The translations under genes and the position numbers were made by a program. A DNA stretch of 64,000 nt from the NCBI GenBank assembly GCA_008973525.1, contig WACJ01000476.1:1-64000 (forward strand). The letters are read 5' to 3'. Source of the DNA: Stenopsyche tienmushanensis. Lineage: Eukaryota; Arthropoda; Insecta; Trichoptera; Stenopsychidae. How positions within the stretch are numbered: the stretch's first letter is position 1; each line of letters opens with the position of its first letter. The notes under the pieces are model-generated. The model was not told the origin of the DNA and searched no databases. It was given only the letters and a program-made list of their open reading frames with translations. Shown in pieces: positions 25,815 to 38,689 of this stretch.

Positions 25815-25870
25815 AGGGGTGGTTAATCTACCAAAAGCACGCCACTTAGCGGCACGCGAATGCTCCACTC
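25815..25870 (+). mobile_element. hAT-type terminus relic
   Basis: CAGGGGTGGTTAATCTACC followed by GCACGCCAC and GCGGCACGCGAATGC matches the usual layout of hAT ends (CAGGGGTGGC.AA then GCGGCACGC). No partner end was found, so the frame at 25749-26024 on the minus strand is read-through of this relic. Confidence 0.4.
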
Positions 25871-26301
25871 GAAAATAAATAAAATTAGATCCATCCAACA
25901 AAGACCCATAAAAAGTACATGCTAATTTCTTACCACGTTCTCGCCAATTCTCATTTGCTGATGTTAAGTCGGCGTAAATGAACATTGGCGTGCCGATTCT
26001 TCCGCTGCAGGGAGCATTCTTCACCGAATTACGAACCGTATTATTAAAAATATCTTTGCATAAGTAAATGGCTGTAATTATTTAAATTTAAGAGTGGCAT
26101 TTACCGCCCCCTTTAAAAAGTATTGTTCGCTTGAACTAAAAAAAATCATGAACTTTGAAACAATAATTACTACGAGGATGTGTTGATAAATATGGAGTGT
26201 GCCAAAATTACAAAAGGCATGTTTAAAAAATTGTTGCCATAAATAAATACATTTCTAATATTTTCGCATTCGCTTGATTTGATGCGATGCAATGTAATCA
26301 T

Positions 26302-26325
26302 GAACCGGCTCTATAGAGCCGGTTC
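26302..26325. repeat. Perfect 24-bp palindrome
   Basis: GAACCGGCTCTA is followed directly by its reverse complement TAGAGCCGGTTC. It is GC-rich in an AT-rich setting. It could be the tip of a degraded foldback element; no longer arms are visible. Confidence 0.6.
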
Positions 26326-28489
26326 GACTGTATCCTAAGCTAATTTCTTGTATTATATATCAGATTTTTTACGTACTATTCCAAATTTTATCTATTGTCC
26401 TTAATATAAATCTATTGGTTTCCCATATCATTGTATACGCACATTTTACATTTCAATGGCTTTGAAGCTCATACAAGTCTACAGCCTATGTCTTTGGCAG
26501 AGTTTTGATTGTTTATTAAAATGAGTCGACAACCACAATACTCATAGGTATATTTGAGCTTGCCGTTTATGAATCGCATATTGAATAATCAGTGTGATGA
26601 CAAAGCGTCTGGATTAACCATATTCGTATTCTCACACAATGTGATATTTATTTAATTTATAACAATACACTTCAATTGGGTCGTGGGTTTACAGGTATTA
26701 ATGAAATAACGTATACATTTTGGTGTTGTAAACATTAATATTTTACAGTATTTTTGCAATATGCACTGCAATATAACAAATGATAAGCTTTGATGACCTA
26801 AAATTAAAGTTCCTAATCGCTCAGACTTATTATTGATACTATTTACGATAATCAATATTATTTTAAATGTATTTACATTTTCTTTCATGCTATATTGTTA
26901 ATTACCGTCAATGCAACAATTCGTACAAAGTTTCGTTATTGACAAGTAATTTTACCTGTGGGTAGTTTCATGTTAATTTGTTTTGGTTAGTTAGTGATTG
27001 GACTCTTAAATCTTGGATACTTTGGATTCAAATCTTCAGAAGGTGTGGTTAATAACTGCATTTTAAAAACATATAATATTAGGCTGTAACATATCAAGTT
27101 GCAGGATTTCAGTTAAGTAGAAGTCGTCCACGATTGAGAATAGTGCTGTACAATACCTCAGCAATTTGGAATTGACTAAAGTACTGTACCCGTCAATTGG
27201 TGTAATGGAAGCAAGTAAAAATATCAATGAGGCTTGAATAATGCTCAATCACACATATCTTGAATCAAAATTTGCATATTCAATTTTAATAAACTATGAA
27301 ATTTTACAACATCTCCCTTATTTACCAGATAACTATCATCTATTTCGCATTTGGAATATTATTTAAGATATATAAAAAATCTGGAACCAAACTGAGATGA
27401 TCCTTTTAGTTCTCATCAAGTTTTAATTATCATCGGCAATTTCATATGTTACGCGCTAATATGAAAACTATATCCGATCCACCAAGGATAATATAATAGA
27501 AAGCTATTTTTAAATCCATATATAAGCTCGCTTGATCCATTCATATTCTCAAAGTCCTGTTTTCTAAGATTTATCCAAGTCTCCTACTCTCTCATGCGTC
27601 GCCTCATTATGCTGTCGGGATATTCTACTCTTCTTCTTTTGACGTTGCGCATAAACTCTCTACTATTTTCGCTCTATTCAAAATCCCTACGTTGCTCACA
27701 CATTCCATCCGTGAAAGAGATTCCAAGCATCAATACGAGTATATTTCAAAAGCTACCAAAGAAAACAAAAACACTTTTTGTTTCCTTTAATGGTTGCAAA
27801 ATTCACACCCGTACATCATAATGAAACATTCCATCAACACACAAGGCCTACTAATTACTCCGAACACATAAATGCTAATGATTATCGTCTAAACCAGTTG
27901 ACTTTCCTTTCGGGCACACTGTATAGCTTCATTACGGTAATTATAAAAAAAAGATGAACTCGATGACAAGTCCGATACAATGTAGTCAACGTTGCAAAAC
28001 AGGAGTACAACAACCACATTGTCCGATGCCAAGGCTGCCAATAGGCGGTCAACAAAAATAGTTAATCATTGACAAAATGTTAAATGAACAAATGCAACAC
28101 AAAGTTGCCGATGTTTCCGTTGAAGCGCGACTGACAGACATACAATAGATGTACACCTGATACGTGCATCAATTCGTTTAGACATGTTGTCGGCGTTGAG
28201 GACCGCGAACCATCATTTGTTACGCCGTCTGGTCACTCTTGTAATTTTCGTGAATGAATTAAAAATTACATCGTTTGAATTTGTTCAACCTTCTCATAGT
28301 AACAGGGGTGTGAACTGACCCCAGCATGACTTCATTATTTTTATATATTTAAATCAATGTCAATTTACTTCTTACATAAAAGAAAACAAACCATACACAT
28401 ACTTAAAGTACTACGTTAATCATTAGCTCTTTTCAAACTTCGTCTTCTAATCGTGCGATATCTGTTATTAGATGTAGACGATCTGTTGG
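26326..28489. other. Noncoding
   Basis: Nothing beyond ordinary AT-rich sequence was recognised. Confidence 0.4.
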
Positions 28490-29052
28490 AATCGGATATT
28501 TAAATGCTAGTTCGAGTTGATGACCGCGTAAGCCCCCATTTTCGTATAATTCCATCAATGAGAATGATAAAATTCCTATCTGCTGAGACACGGACTAAAA
28601 CTCGCAAAATTCCCGATTTCCCGAAAAATTATTTATTTCCGTCGCTGTAGATGAATGCCTACATTCTATAATACTTCGATGTGAATCGTAATTATATTAC
28701 GGAGGAATACAAAATTTCTGAACCCCGTATTATATTTCATATCGATATTATCATGATTAGAGTCGAGGTGTAGTAAATACATCACCGGTAGGGAAAGATT
28801 AATATAACAATTTGAAAAACATATATGTATATATAGATTAGACAGTTACTGCCCCTAGACGTCGCCTAAGCTCGCCAGCTAGTAGTTACGCCACTGTTTT
28901 CAAGCGTCCAGATTTCGGCAAGAATGTTTCGTTTTGTAGTATTCAATGTGCTGGTGAGGTGTACGATTTTTGTTAGATAAATATTTCAATCCCGATTTTT
29001 TCGGGATTATGTTTACTAATACCGAGATTCATGAATTGGATTGGATTCCCTA
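28490..29052 (-). mobile_element. hAT family 1, copy C, truncated
   Basis: Same order and orientation as copy A: GGATATTTAAATGCTAGTTC, CCGATTTCCCGAAAAATTAT, AGAGTCGAGGTGTAGTAAAT, GTTACGCCACTGTTTTCAAG. It ends GGATTCCCTA at 29052, the inverse of the start of copy B. The dimerisation-domain coding part is cut at its beginning, leaving only the residues before LAFKYL. Confidence 0.7.
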
Positions 29053-29094
29053 TAGGCATCTATGCATGACGTTAATCGTTTCAATATTTTTACT

Positions 29095-29215
29095 TTTTTA
29101 GATCTAGGAAATTAAAATAAACCTGGATCGAGCTAATCAATATCTTCCAAATTTATATTAGCGAGCCTTTATAATACGACTCCAGTATCTAACCCACCAC
29201 ACCAATGCTTGTTTT
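29095..29215 (+). repeat. Dispersed repeat 'ATCCAGAAAATCAG', copy 3 (diverged)
   Basis: TAGATCTAGGAAATTAAAAT, CCTGGATCGAGC and CCAGTATCTAACCCACCACA follow the same order as the other two copies. Directly downstream of hAT copy C. Confidence 0.35.
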
Positions 29216-32200
29216 CCAATTTATCTCAATTTAAAAAGAAATCACTAAGCTTACAGCTGGTTATATTTCAAAATAGGATCTTAGATGAAGATTTGTATTA
29301 TAATCAAGCATTTAATACAATTCCAGTGTCTTCCTTCTTATGTTTAAGCACCCTGGGCATTGATAAAATTTGTTTGTGATATAAATGAATCATCGGGGTT
29401 TTCAAGACGTGTCTTCAATGCTTTGATCTTTTAGAAACTATATTTTTAGACAATGCCCAAATGAAGAGCAGATGTTGGCTAAGACGTCGTGATACATACT
29501 GCTTTTCGTTCCTACTCCCTTACCAACATCAAAAATATCGATTTACATCATGAAAAATTCTACACAATGGCGAATCTCCTCCCAACATTTTTGAATCTAA
29601 TATATATAAAAATTGACACGTTTAAACTCAAAATAACATATTTTGACATATCAAGAAAAATATTGGTATAAGACAAAATAGATTTTTGTCCAAAAATCAA
29701 CTGAGACATTTAATCAACCCATCTACGATACCATTTATATTTATATTGCCATCTTAATATTGAAAAAGACGTTTCGCGATTTTGGCCATCGGATTGATAT
29801 CTTTGTTCCAAGTGTGGAAGAGAAAAATATTCATTTTATGGTAAATGGACACCGGAATCGAAGCCGTAACATCATCTGTTACAATAGGATTACCGCGAGC
29901 ATTTAACCGTGAAGTTTAGCAAAAAGAGACTTATGTATTAAACCTGAGCTAAGATTTTGCACACAGATGAGAGTTATTTCCAGCTCGAACAATAATTAGA
30001 AGGAAAAAAACTTGATTGATGAATTACTGCAATTTGCTGCGAATAAAAAACGTTTAACCAAAACAGGAATAAAAATTGTCTCAAAAGACTATTCAATCAG
30101 ACGAAGATGAAACATCGGCCCAAATAATATAACACATATGAATAAATGCAAGCTTCATTATTTACACTAGAGCAATTTCAAGCTTTATTTCAAACTCCGA
30201 TAGTCACGGGCCGCCAGCATTCTAAGAAGCAAATTATTCCATAAGCACCATCAATCCTTTAGAATCATCAATTATTAATTTGTAGAGTCGGCTGAAAAAT
30301 GTTTTCCCAAGCATTTTAACTCAAACAAGTACATACACGAATCTTTTTGAATTTAATTTGAAAAAAAACGCAATTCATGAACGAGCAAGGGCCATTCATA
30401 ATGTCCGTGAACAACTAATTTCATGAATCAAATCAGGAATCCGCTGTGGACTTACTTCTTAATTCAATTCGAGATTTAAACACCTCAGATTTGAGTCGCA
30501 TAATCATCATTAGAATCACAGGAAAATGACTAATTTTGCGCTTAAATCATAGACATTGGGTCGGCGAATCAAAACAAAATCGATGTAGGCAAAGTTCAAA
30601 TTCTGAAACCAACAACGATCATCCCTCGATCGAATAAATGTCAAAAAATACATCGATAAAAATAGAAACGAATGGATATAAAAACATCCAGGGAATCCAG
30701 GGCGGACATCGTGCAATTTTCTAATATAACTTTTTCAATTTTGACTTGGCCGTTGGTTGGCATGGGTACATAAAGGAGTTGATTTTATTGGTGGAATAAT
30801 TCCCTTTGCGCTTCAATAAATGATGAAAACATGTTCAAAGTTCATACATTCCTTGGGAGATTCGAAAGAGTATTATGTGGGAGTTGCGGCTGAAAAAAGG
30901 CAATGAGGTTTAACCATCTATTTAAAATGTTTATTATTCATATTTAGCAATTGCATATTAATAATATCAGCACACCTTGATAAACCGCGTGATCTAAGTA
31001 TTATAATTAATTATCAGAAGACACAATACCAGTTCCATGAAATGCTTATCTCATTTTCCAATGCCTGATGACAATGAAATATGTATATATAATTTGGGAT
31101 CCTAAGTTCTGTGGGCTATCATAACATCGTTTCTTTTTTGATTTAAGTATAAATAAAATCTATTCGCAATAAACAATATAAATTTGCTTGGTTTTAAGTC
31201 CGCTCATTTTTTTGAAGCGTTGAGTGGCAATAAAATAATCGATATCTGTTCAGGTCATAGTTTTTCACTTGTTCTTACGTTTAAGCATAAATATGTTAAA
31301 ATATACATTAATAATTTTGGTTGCACACCTTGAATACAACGTCATTGTTAATTTCATATGCACAACATTACATCGAAGATCAATTAGTAAGCCATTAGCA
31401 GATGTAACAAATAAAGATGTTTTCCATTGTGAATTAACATTAACCACAAGTTATTTCAACATGGACCCCCCTTATCGAATATTTTTTATAAGAATAGACT
31501 TGACTCACTAATCTCACTTTTCGTTAGTCACCAGAGTCGAGCAGAACGAATTATCATGTGAGTCATATAAAAAAAGGACATACATTTCGCATTATCCGGA
31601 ATATTCGGCATTTATAAGATACGCACGACTCCTTATGCACCATAACGTCCGTGAAAATATGCAAACACGTTTTTTGAATTAGTCTAATTACCGAAGCAGA
31701 ATCGGGTCAAGCGAGAAATTAGGTTGTCTACTTTATTCCTCCTTCGCGAAATACTATGAAATTACATTATGTAACGAATTCATTAAAATAGGCGCACATA
31801 TATCTTCTTTTTAATTACATGCGGATTGCACGTAAGCTGCGGGTGTGTACTCTTTTTAATTATGTACTATGCTTTTATGCGGAAATCGCGAATTGAGCAT
31901 TCGAAGCCTTTTTGGAAACGAACATTCCTAGAATGTCACGACACTGTCAAAATGCGTAGAGCACGTCAACGGTCGGATTGACTCGCTTGCATGAGTTGGC
32001 AGAGCGAGGCTATCCGGGTAACTAATATCAGGATCGAGTAGATCATTGGCCAGGATATTTGAGCATTTTCAGTTCAAGAGTGTATGTGAAGTGTGATGTG
32101 GAGTTATTCGCTTTCAGTGATCTAGTTGCCGTTTGCAGGGCCCGACGATGCAGAACGCACTTGTTATGAAACGCTAATGAAGAGACCAGCCATGCTGTTT

Positions 32201-32666
32201 CAAAGTTTCTAATTTGTATGCGTTTGCTAACTGCACCAGTAAATTTTCGAGCATAAAAAGTGTGTTGAACAATATTTTTACCGCTTTCCGTACACAGCAC
32301 AATAAAACTATAACGGCCATATTTATGAGATAACAATCTATTCGCTCGGAAATAAGATTTACGAGCATAGTTTTGGTACAAATGCTAGAAAGGAAATGGC
32401 ATACAAGAAGGTGATTGGTTTTGGCACTTTTCAGATAAACCTACGAAACTGGAACGAAGCACTAAGGCCCAATGGACAGATAGAAATACATCAATCAATA
32501 TAAGCAAAGATAGTTTTTCGAGACAACATATCAATCAATAGTATTTAAAAAATATACTTCAATTTTTGAATAACGATATTCTGCTATTATCTAGAATTTA
32601 TTGATAGATAAGAATGCATAAGGCAAAGAACATTTTGGATCAAGACTAAGATGAGCTTCCGCTAAA
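29216..32666. other. Noncoding
   Basis: A slightly GC-richer patch at 31900-32180 contains no open frame of interest. The 112-codon minus-strand frame at 32043-32381 starts with TTG and shows no domain. Confidence 0.4.
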
Positions 32667-32866
32667 GGCCTGATCCACACTATGGTGCCGGTAACGGTTC
32701 GATCTCGCTCTCGCTCTCGGTCCGGTCAAATATTCTCATACAAAAAACGGGATTGGAACGATCCGATAGTGTGAATACTCTGATTGTTTCTTGTGTAAGA
32801 ATATTTGATCGGACCGAGACCGGAGCGAGATCGAACCGTTACTGGCACCATAGTGTGAATCAGGCC
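32667..32866. mobile_element. Nearly palindromic 200-bp MITE with ~74-bp inverted arms
   Basis: The left arm GGCCTGATCCACACTATGGT, continuing through GGTTCGATCTCGCTCTCG, is matched in reverse complement by the right arm GGCCTGATTCACACTATGGT with few differences. The spacer holds another copy of the ATAGTGTGAAT end motif. It is flanked by AAA on both sides, a possible 3-bp target duplication, as in Harbinger/Tourist-type MITEs whose ends often begin GGCC. Superfamily is tentative; the hairpin structure is certain. Confidence 0.7.
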
Positions 32867-33129
32867 AAACGCTATACAATATCAGTAGTCTTATTTGGAC
32901 ACACTTTTGTGTTAATCAAGTATTCGCCAGATCGCGACTAAAATCAAATATAATCCAAAAAACTCTCAACAAGTTGGTTCGAACATGGTTTTTAAAAGTG
33001 GAGATATTCTTTATAGACCCCTCACTTTTCGCTTAGAAAAAGAAAACGTATGCAATTTGGAATGGTTTTATTTGATAATGTAAAAAATGAATGGAATAAA
33101 AATCACAAAAACATTATGTGGGTTCAAAT

Positions 33130-33812
33130 GGGATTGAAATTTTTATCTAACACAAATCGTAAACCTCACCAGCGCGTTGAAGACTACTAAATCGAGACAT
33201 TCTCGCCGAAATCTGGACGCTTGGAAACAATAACGAAACTACTACCTTTCCCTACCGGTGATGTATTTATTACACCTCGACTCTAATAATGGGAATATCG
33301 ATATGAAGTATAATAGATACGGAGTTCAGAATTTTTGTATTCCTCCGTAATATAAGTACGAATCACATCAGAGTATTATAGTATGTAAGTATTCATCTAC
33401 AGCGACGGAAAAAAATTATTTGTCGGGAAATCGGGAATTTTGCCGTGTCTCAGCAGAAAGTATTATACAAAAATGGTAACTCACGCGGTCATCAACTCAA
33501 ACTAGCATTTAAATATCTGATGACGATACCTGTATTGAGTGTGGAGGCTGAGCGTGCATTTTCAGCAGCAAATTGCCTGGCTTCCAAAATCAGATCCAGA
33601 CTAAATGACGACACACTCGATGTTAAATGTTACTTCGAGCATATTTTCAAAATAATATTTGAATTTTTTAGTGTTTTATTTATTTATTTTAAATTGTACT
33701 TCAGATTATCTTTCATATTAAACACTTGGACTTATTAGTAATTTTTGATCAAATTTATCAATGCAATTTCTTAAGCTATTATTGAAATTTTTACTCGGAA
33801 TTGAATTCCCTA
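33130..33812 (+). mobile_element. hAT family 1, copy D
   Basis: Oriented like copy B. It begins inside the family sequence (GGGATTGAAATTTTTATCTA) and ends GAATTCCCTA at 33812, the family terminus. The segment containing the TAGGCGACGCCTAGG palindrome is deleted. It carries an intact dimerisation-domain coding stretch. Confidence 0.72.
33445..33738 (+). pseudogene. hAT transposase C-terminal dimerisation domain fragment (copy D)
   Basis: The frame reads HQLKLAFKYLMTIPVLSVEA then ERAFSAANCLASKIRSRLND, followed by DVKCYFEHIF. This is the hAT C-terminal domain with the usual E-R-x-F-S-A-A and R-S-R-L-N-D residues. The start is within the element's noncoding part (no ATG), and the end after the domain is a hydrophobic AT-rich read-through. 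It is a relic, not a domesticated gene as far as can be seen. Confidence 0.78.
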
Positions 33813-36194
33813 CCTATGAGTACCCCTAATATATTTGAGGACTTGAGGATGTATCCGAATAAAATAGAATTCTACTGATATTTTGTTTTCTAACGGTATT
33901 ATACCCATATTGAAAATTAGTAAAAGATCTTACGTTTTGTGAATATGACGGCATTCGTTCGCTAAAGGTTACGTTAAATCATATTGAACACTGAAAAAAT
34001 ACAAAATGCCAAGAGATTCGCATTTAGGAAAATAATTCATTCACAATATTTAAAATAAGCAATCTAACATTCTAGAACAAAAATTCAGATAAATACACAA
34101 TTACATCAAAGTTTTTGGATTGGATATAAGCCATTGCTTTTGTTTTGTGTAGGCCCTAAAAAATGGGGTATAAAATGCTTATGGTATTGGGTGTCTATAT
34201 TTTCTTTGGAATTCTAGAACGCAACCTAGCAAACATTTGGCACGGATAGCGTTCAATACATAAAAGACATTCTTATATAAATAATCATGATGAGGATTTG
34301 CGCAGTGCTTTAATATGTAACTATGCAAATTTTCATTTAGATCGATCAATGAATATTGAGCTAGATAAGGGACAGACAGATATACAATCAACATATGATC
34401 TTGTTAGAATACAGGCGTTCAATCAATGACATCTATAATTATCTAGTGTTTTTTAACGTTGCCTGTTTCTAGCATTATTAAAGAATCATAATTTTTAACA
34501 CTCACCTAACGTAAAAAAGTCAAATGTTGCTTTTACGAACTTATCGATTAGATAGCTGGAGTTTTTATTGGGAAGATATTACGAAACTAACCATAATAGC
34601 CAGATGAAGGAATACATGAATAATATATTATATAGATTAACAATATTGTTAAGAATATGTAGCGTTCTAATGGAATTTTAGCGTAATGATAATATTACAA
34701 TGCGAAAAGTTGAGAGATTAATGATGGTCTTAATGTAATGCTATCTAAAAGCCTTTACATAAAGTAGAATCAAAAGGGTTAATTTAGACAACAAAAAGAA
34801 TCGGAAGCATGATGAAGAAGGCTTTATCTTCTATCTAACGATGATGATTAAAATTTGTCCAATAGTTATAGCCGAAAATCCAATGTTTTTGTTTAAATCA
34901 ACATATCTAAATGCCAATGAAAAAAATAACAACGAAAAAGATCTACAGTTTTAAGTAAGAAGTTGAAGAAGTTTTCTGTAAAGATTAACACTAATGTTAT
35001 TCAATCAATAAATATTCTTTCCATCATTGAAATATCATCCTAGATATTTTTATAGTGATTCAGTCGCTTCCTATTATTTTTACCAAAACGTGTTGCGATA
35101 TGCTGTGATGATATTTATTTTGTTAGTCTTGTGTTGATCTATTTTATGACAGTTTTCAACTGTGCAAATTAAAATAATCCTAAAAATATAAAACACCTGA
35201 AGATAAGTATATTTATAGTACGGACATCTGAGCAATTTTCAACATCTATTACAAAATAATGATATCTTTTTAAAAAAAAAGTCCTGAACTGTGAACAATA
35301 TTTGCAAACATTTTCCTCAAATTCGAATCTGTGCAGTTTTTTTTATATAAAAATATGGTCCTCTTAAATATAAATAGTAATTATACCGAATGCGGCCGAT
35401 TCATGGCCGCATCAGTAGCCATATGAAAATATACCGTGAGAACCATTGACCTACAGTCAACACCGTTTACGCAAAGTGAAATCTGTTTTTCCACATAAAT
35501 ACTGCATATTTATTTATTTAAGATGGTTGAAATTTTTCACAAAGCATCAAATTCAAAGATGTGAATGATTCATAGTTCAATGTCGATTGAATGCCAATAA
35601 GGAAAACTCGGGGGTTTCAAGTGGCGTCAATTTGCGTTTTCATTGGTTATATGACCTATAACAATAAGTCCCATTTACTGCCACTTAGAAAAGGACACTT
35701 CTGATCAACATAATATTTATTATCAGCTTTGACAAAAAATTACACGAGTAGCATCTTTTAAAATTATTTCTAGAAAATCGTTAACGTCTTTATTTAACCA
35801 TTGAATAGTGAATTAAGTTTCAATGTTTCATAACAAAATTCCGATTCGTTCCGATGTTATAAGCACTAAAGTGAACGCCTCTCGGTGCTGAAGCACGCGA
35901 CAGATAGTAAGAAATGGTCGCTCAGTGGATTCTCCTGTACTACTGGAAGAATGAAATTAAAAGAAGAGCGAGATGTTTACAGACATTCTTATTTGTAAAT
36001 TCTTAGAGCAGAGGTCTTAGGTAGAAGGTACTAGAATCGTTGGTGTCGTTTCGATAGAGCGTCAGTTCAGCTTCGGCCTTCCTTGCGTGTATTGAAAGTT
36101 AGAAGTCACAATGTCATCGTATCCGTAAGGAAAACAGGATATCACAGACCGACATATGATAACTGAACTTTTCAACATAAGACTATCTCCAGAC
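33813..36194. other. Noncoding
   Basis: AT-rich, no element ends seen before the MULE fragment at 36195. Confidence 0.4.
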
Positions 36195-36320
36195 AACAAT
36201 CCACAACACAATAATTATCCAGAGGGAGATGACAGTTGGTGCAAGTGCCAGAAAGCTACAGCTCTTGGCAACAAAGCCCGAAGGAGCCCTTCTCCATTGC
36301 ACCCCGACCTTCGAAAATAA
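36195..36320 (+). pseudogene. Fragment of a Mutator-like (MULE) transposase
   Basis: The short frame reads YPEGDDSWCKCQKATALG followed by a basic stretch and TAA. The pattern C/Y-P-(K/E)-G-x-D-S-W-C-x-(Y/W/C)-Q-(K/R)-A is a recognised motif of insect MULE-type transposases, found after the catalytic core. Only this motif survives. Flanking DNA shows no terminal repeats I could pair. Confidence 0.5.
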
Positions 36321-36435
36321 ATTCTTCCAATGCATGAAAATGTATCGAAAATTAAATTACTGAATTACAGAATACAAACAATAGTTTCAACTCGATCGTT
36401 TGGCTCCAAGGCATCTACATTCTGGTCTAAAAGTA

Positions 36436-37029
36436 CACTTAAACCTTTTTTTGTGCGGTATTCCGCGGAAAATCGCACAAAAAAGCTATGACTTACATAG
36501 AAAAAGTGAAGATGCGTTCCATGGATTTTAAAAACCGCATAACTTTGAAACAGCCATATAAAATATATCCATAATCGCATTAAAAAAAATAATAAAATAA
36601 AAAAACAGGAAAACAATAAGGCAATTAAAAAATAACATTTTCGGTATCATTTAAAGGACGTCTTGCATCATTGGTAAAATTTTAAGGATATCTGACATCT
36701 GGAATCTTAAATGCCAGACACCCACTAGACTCTAGTGACTAGAGAAATACTAATTATTTTAATTACAAACTATCATCGCTGTATGATAATTTTCGTTGCG
36801 ATATTCGATGCGACTCAAAATCGCTGACTTCCAATGTTTTCTTTCCAACAATATAATTCATAATTAGTAAAGATGTCAGTATAGTCACTAACTTAAAAAA
36901 AAAATCACAAATTGGCGAGCAAAATATCTCGATAAGTACTCTTTATGAAATTAAAAAATAAATTGCTTAAAAAAAACCGCATAACTTAGAAATCGCACAA
37001 AAAAAATCGCATAAAAAAAGGTTTGAGTG
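36436..37029. mobile_element. Tigger-like non-autonomous element, both ends present (594 bp)
   Basis: Same family as the elements at 18.0 and 24.2 kb. The left end CACTTAAACCTTTTTTTGTG and right end ...AAAGGTTTGAGTG are inverted repeats flanked by TA (36434-36435, 37030-37031). The internal block GGACGTCTTGCATCATTGGT is shared with the 18-kb copy. The right subterminal AACCGCATAACTTAGAAATC matches the 24-kb copy. No coding potential. Confidence 0.72.
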
Positions 37030-37454
37030 TAAACGATGTAAACGATTATGCACGGCAAATGGATGAGACATAATAAACGCAGCGCAACGGAGAAGGATCC
37101 AAAGAAGCTCGGAAAGTTTGAAAAGTGGAGACGCAAGCTCAAAATTATGCGTATGAAGAAGGAGGAAGGTTGCTATATGGTTCTGGAATAGCTGGAACCG
37201 CCAGGTAGTTTTTACCATTTATTACTAGCTTAGTTTTCGGTAATTTTATTATCAAACGCATTTTTCTTGAAATGACTTTTCTCAACTCCTGAGAATTCTA
37301 ACTCGAAAAATTATTGACCAATTATTTAAAATATTTGTATATAGGTTTTATACTTAATTACAATTGACATGAAATATACCGTGGGGTGATATTATTATTT
37401 AAAGTGTGTTTTTTATTACAAGAAAGATGCAAAAAATATTTAAAAAAAACCGAC

Positions 37455-37695
37455 CGACTCCGTGTATTTACTACACTGAGTCGAAGTTGTAGTAAAGTTA
37501 TAATAATGGAAATTTTTACAACATAACTGCATTAAATCTCGATATACTATCTATATCGATGTATATACTATCTATATTAATATAAATATATTATCGAATA
37601 TCGATATGAAATATAATAAACGAGGGGTTTTAAAATGTCATATGGCGTACTAAATACATAGCATCGTAAGAAAAGGTTAAACACCCATTTTTAAC
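37455..37695. repeat. Strongly decayed hAT family 1 fragment with an inverted centre
   Basis: ATTTACTACACTGAGTCGAA is followed at once by GTTGTAGTAAAG, an inverted pairing of the family's TACTACACCTCGACT motif. Then come AATATCGATATGAAATATAA and, in the opposite sense to copy A, AAATACATAGCATCGTAAGA with AAAAGGTTAA. Rearranged and too diverged to delimit exactly. Confidence 0.45.
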
Positions 37696-38689
37696 TTTTT
37701 GAATAAATCCTAATTTAGCTTATTAAAATATATATTTTCAATAAAATTTAAATATTATACTGATTTTATATAATAACTGCGACTTTCACAATTCCCGGAA
37801 GTAGCAAATTCTGATGGCGACCTTCCATTGACAGCAGCTTATAACTGGATATTTCTGGCGGAAATTAATTTTAAAAAAATCATATATTCTCTAAGTTTAA
37901 AAAAATTCTACTTATTCTTTCCCTGTTAGAAAAAAATACGAAAAACGTTTAAAAATCTTCATCCTACACCGGTTTCAAACCTTAACTAAATATATAAAAA
38001 ATTCTCACCATGTCATTATCTCATATGTCATATGTTCTACAGCAAAAGCAGAAAACCAAAACACGAATATCTCCGCTTAGACGTTTATTTTCGTACACTC
38101 ATGCAGGATATATGCATCATACGTATTTGCAGGAATCATCCTGCAATACGTTGACTATTTTTTTTCCTTCAACAGTCCGGATGTTAACATGCGATAGGTT
38201 GATGACTTCCCATTATATGCAATTATTATTCCAATCATTTTTATTTTTTTGGTTTTCGCTGGCTGCCCACACATCGTAACACAAAGATGATATCCGCAAG
38301 TAGTCGAAGGATGATTGCGGAAGACGATTACACACATGCTCGGACCGTACAATTATCATTCAATTGACAACTAATGGTAATAGCACGTTTCATCTGTGGA
38401 CCTCCCATAAATTAGTTCACTCACATGTTGACAGAACGAAAAAAAGATACAACAAGGGTATTTTTGGATTAATGATTTGAATAATATATTTTATTAAAAA
38501 AAATATTTATATGAAAATATCTGAAATAACAGTTGGTATTGGCATTCTTGCTTGATCAACAATTGTGTTGTTGGCAACTCTGCTTAAAATATTTATTTGA
38601 ATAATTAGAAATTATTTTGTTTTTTTATCCCCCTGTTGAGTTTCATTCACAACAGTTGTTAGGCTCTTTCATCTCGAATATTTGATACA

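Noticed and set aside
32043..32381. 112-codon minus-strand frame
   Set aside because: TTG start, overlapping second minus frame, no recognisable motif.
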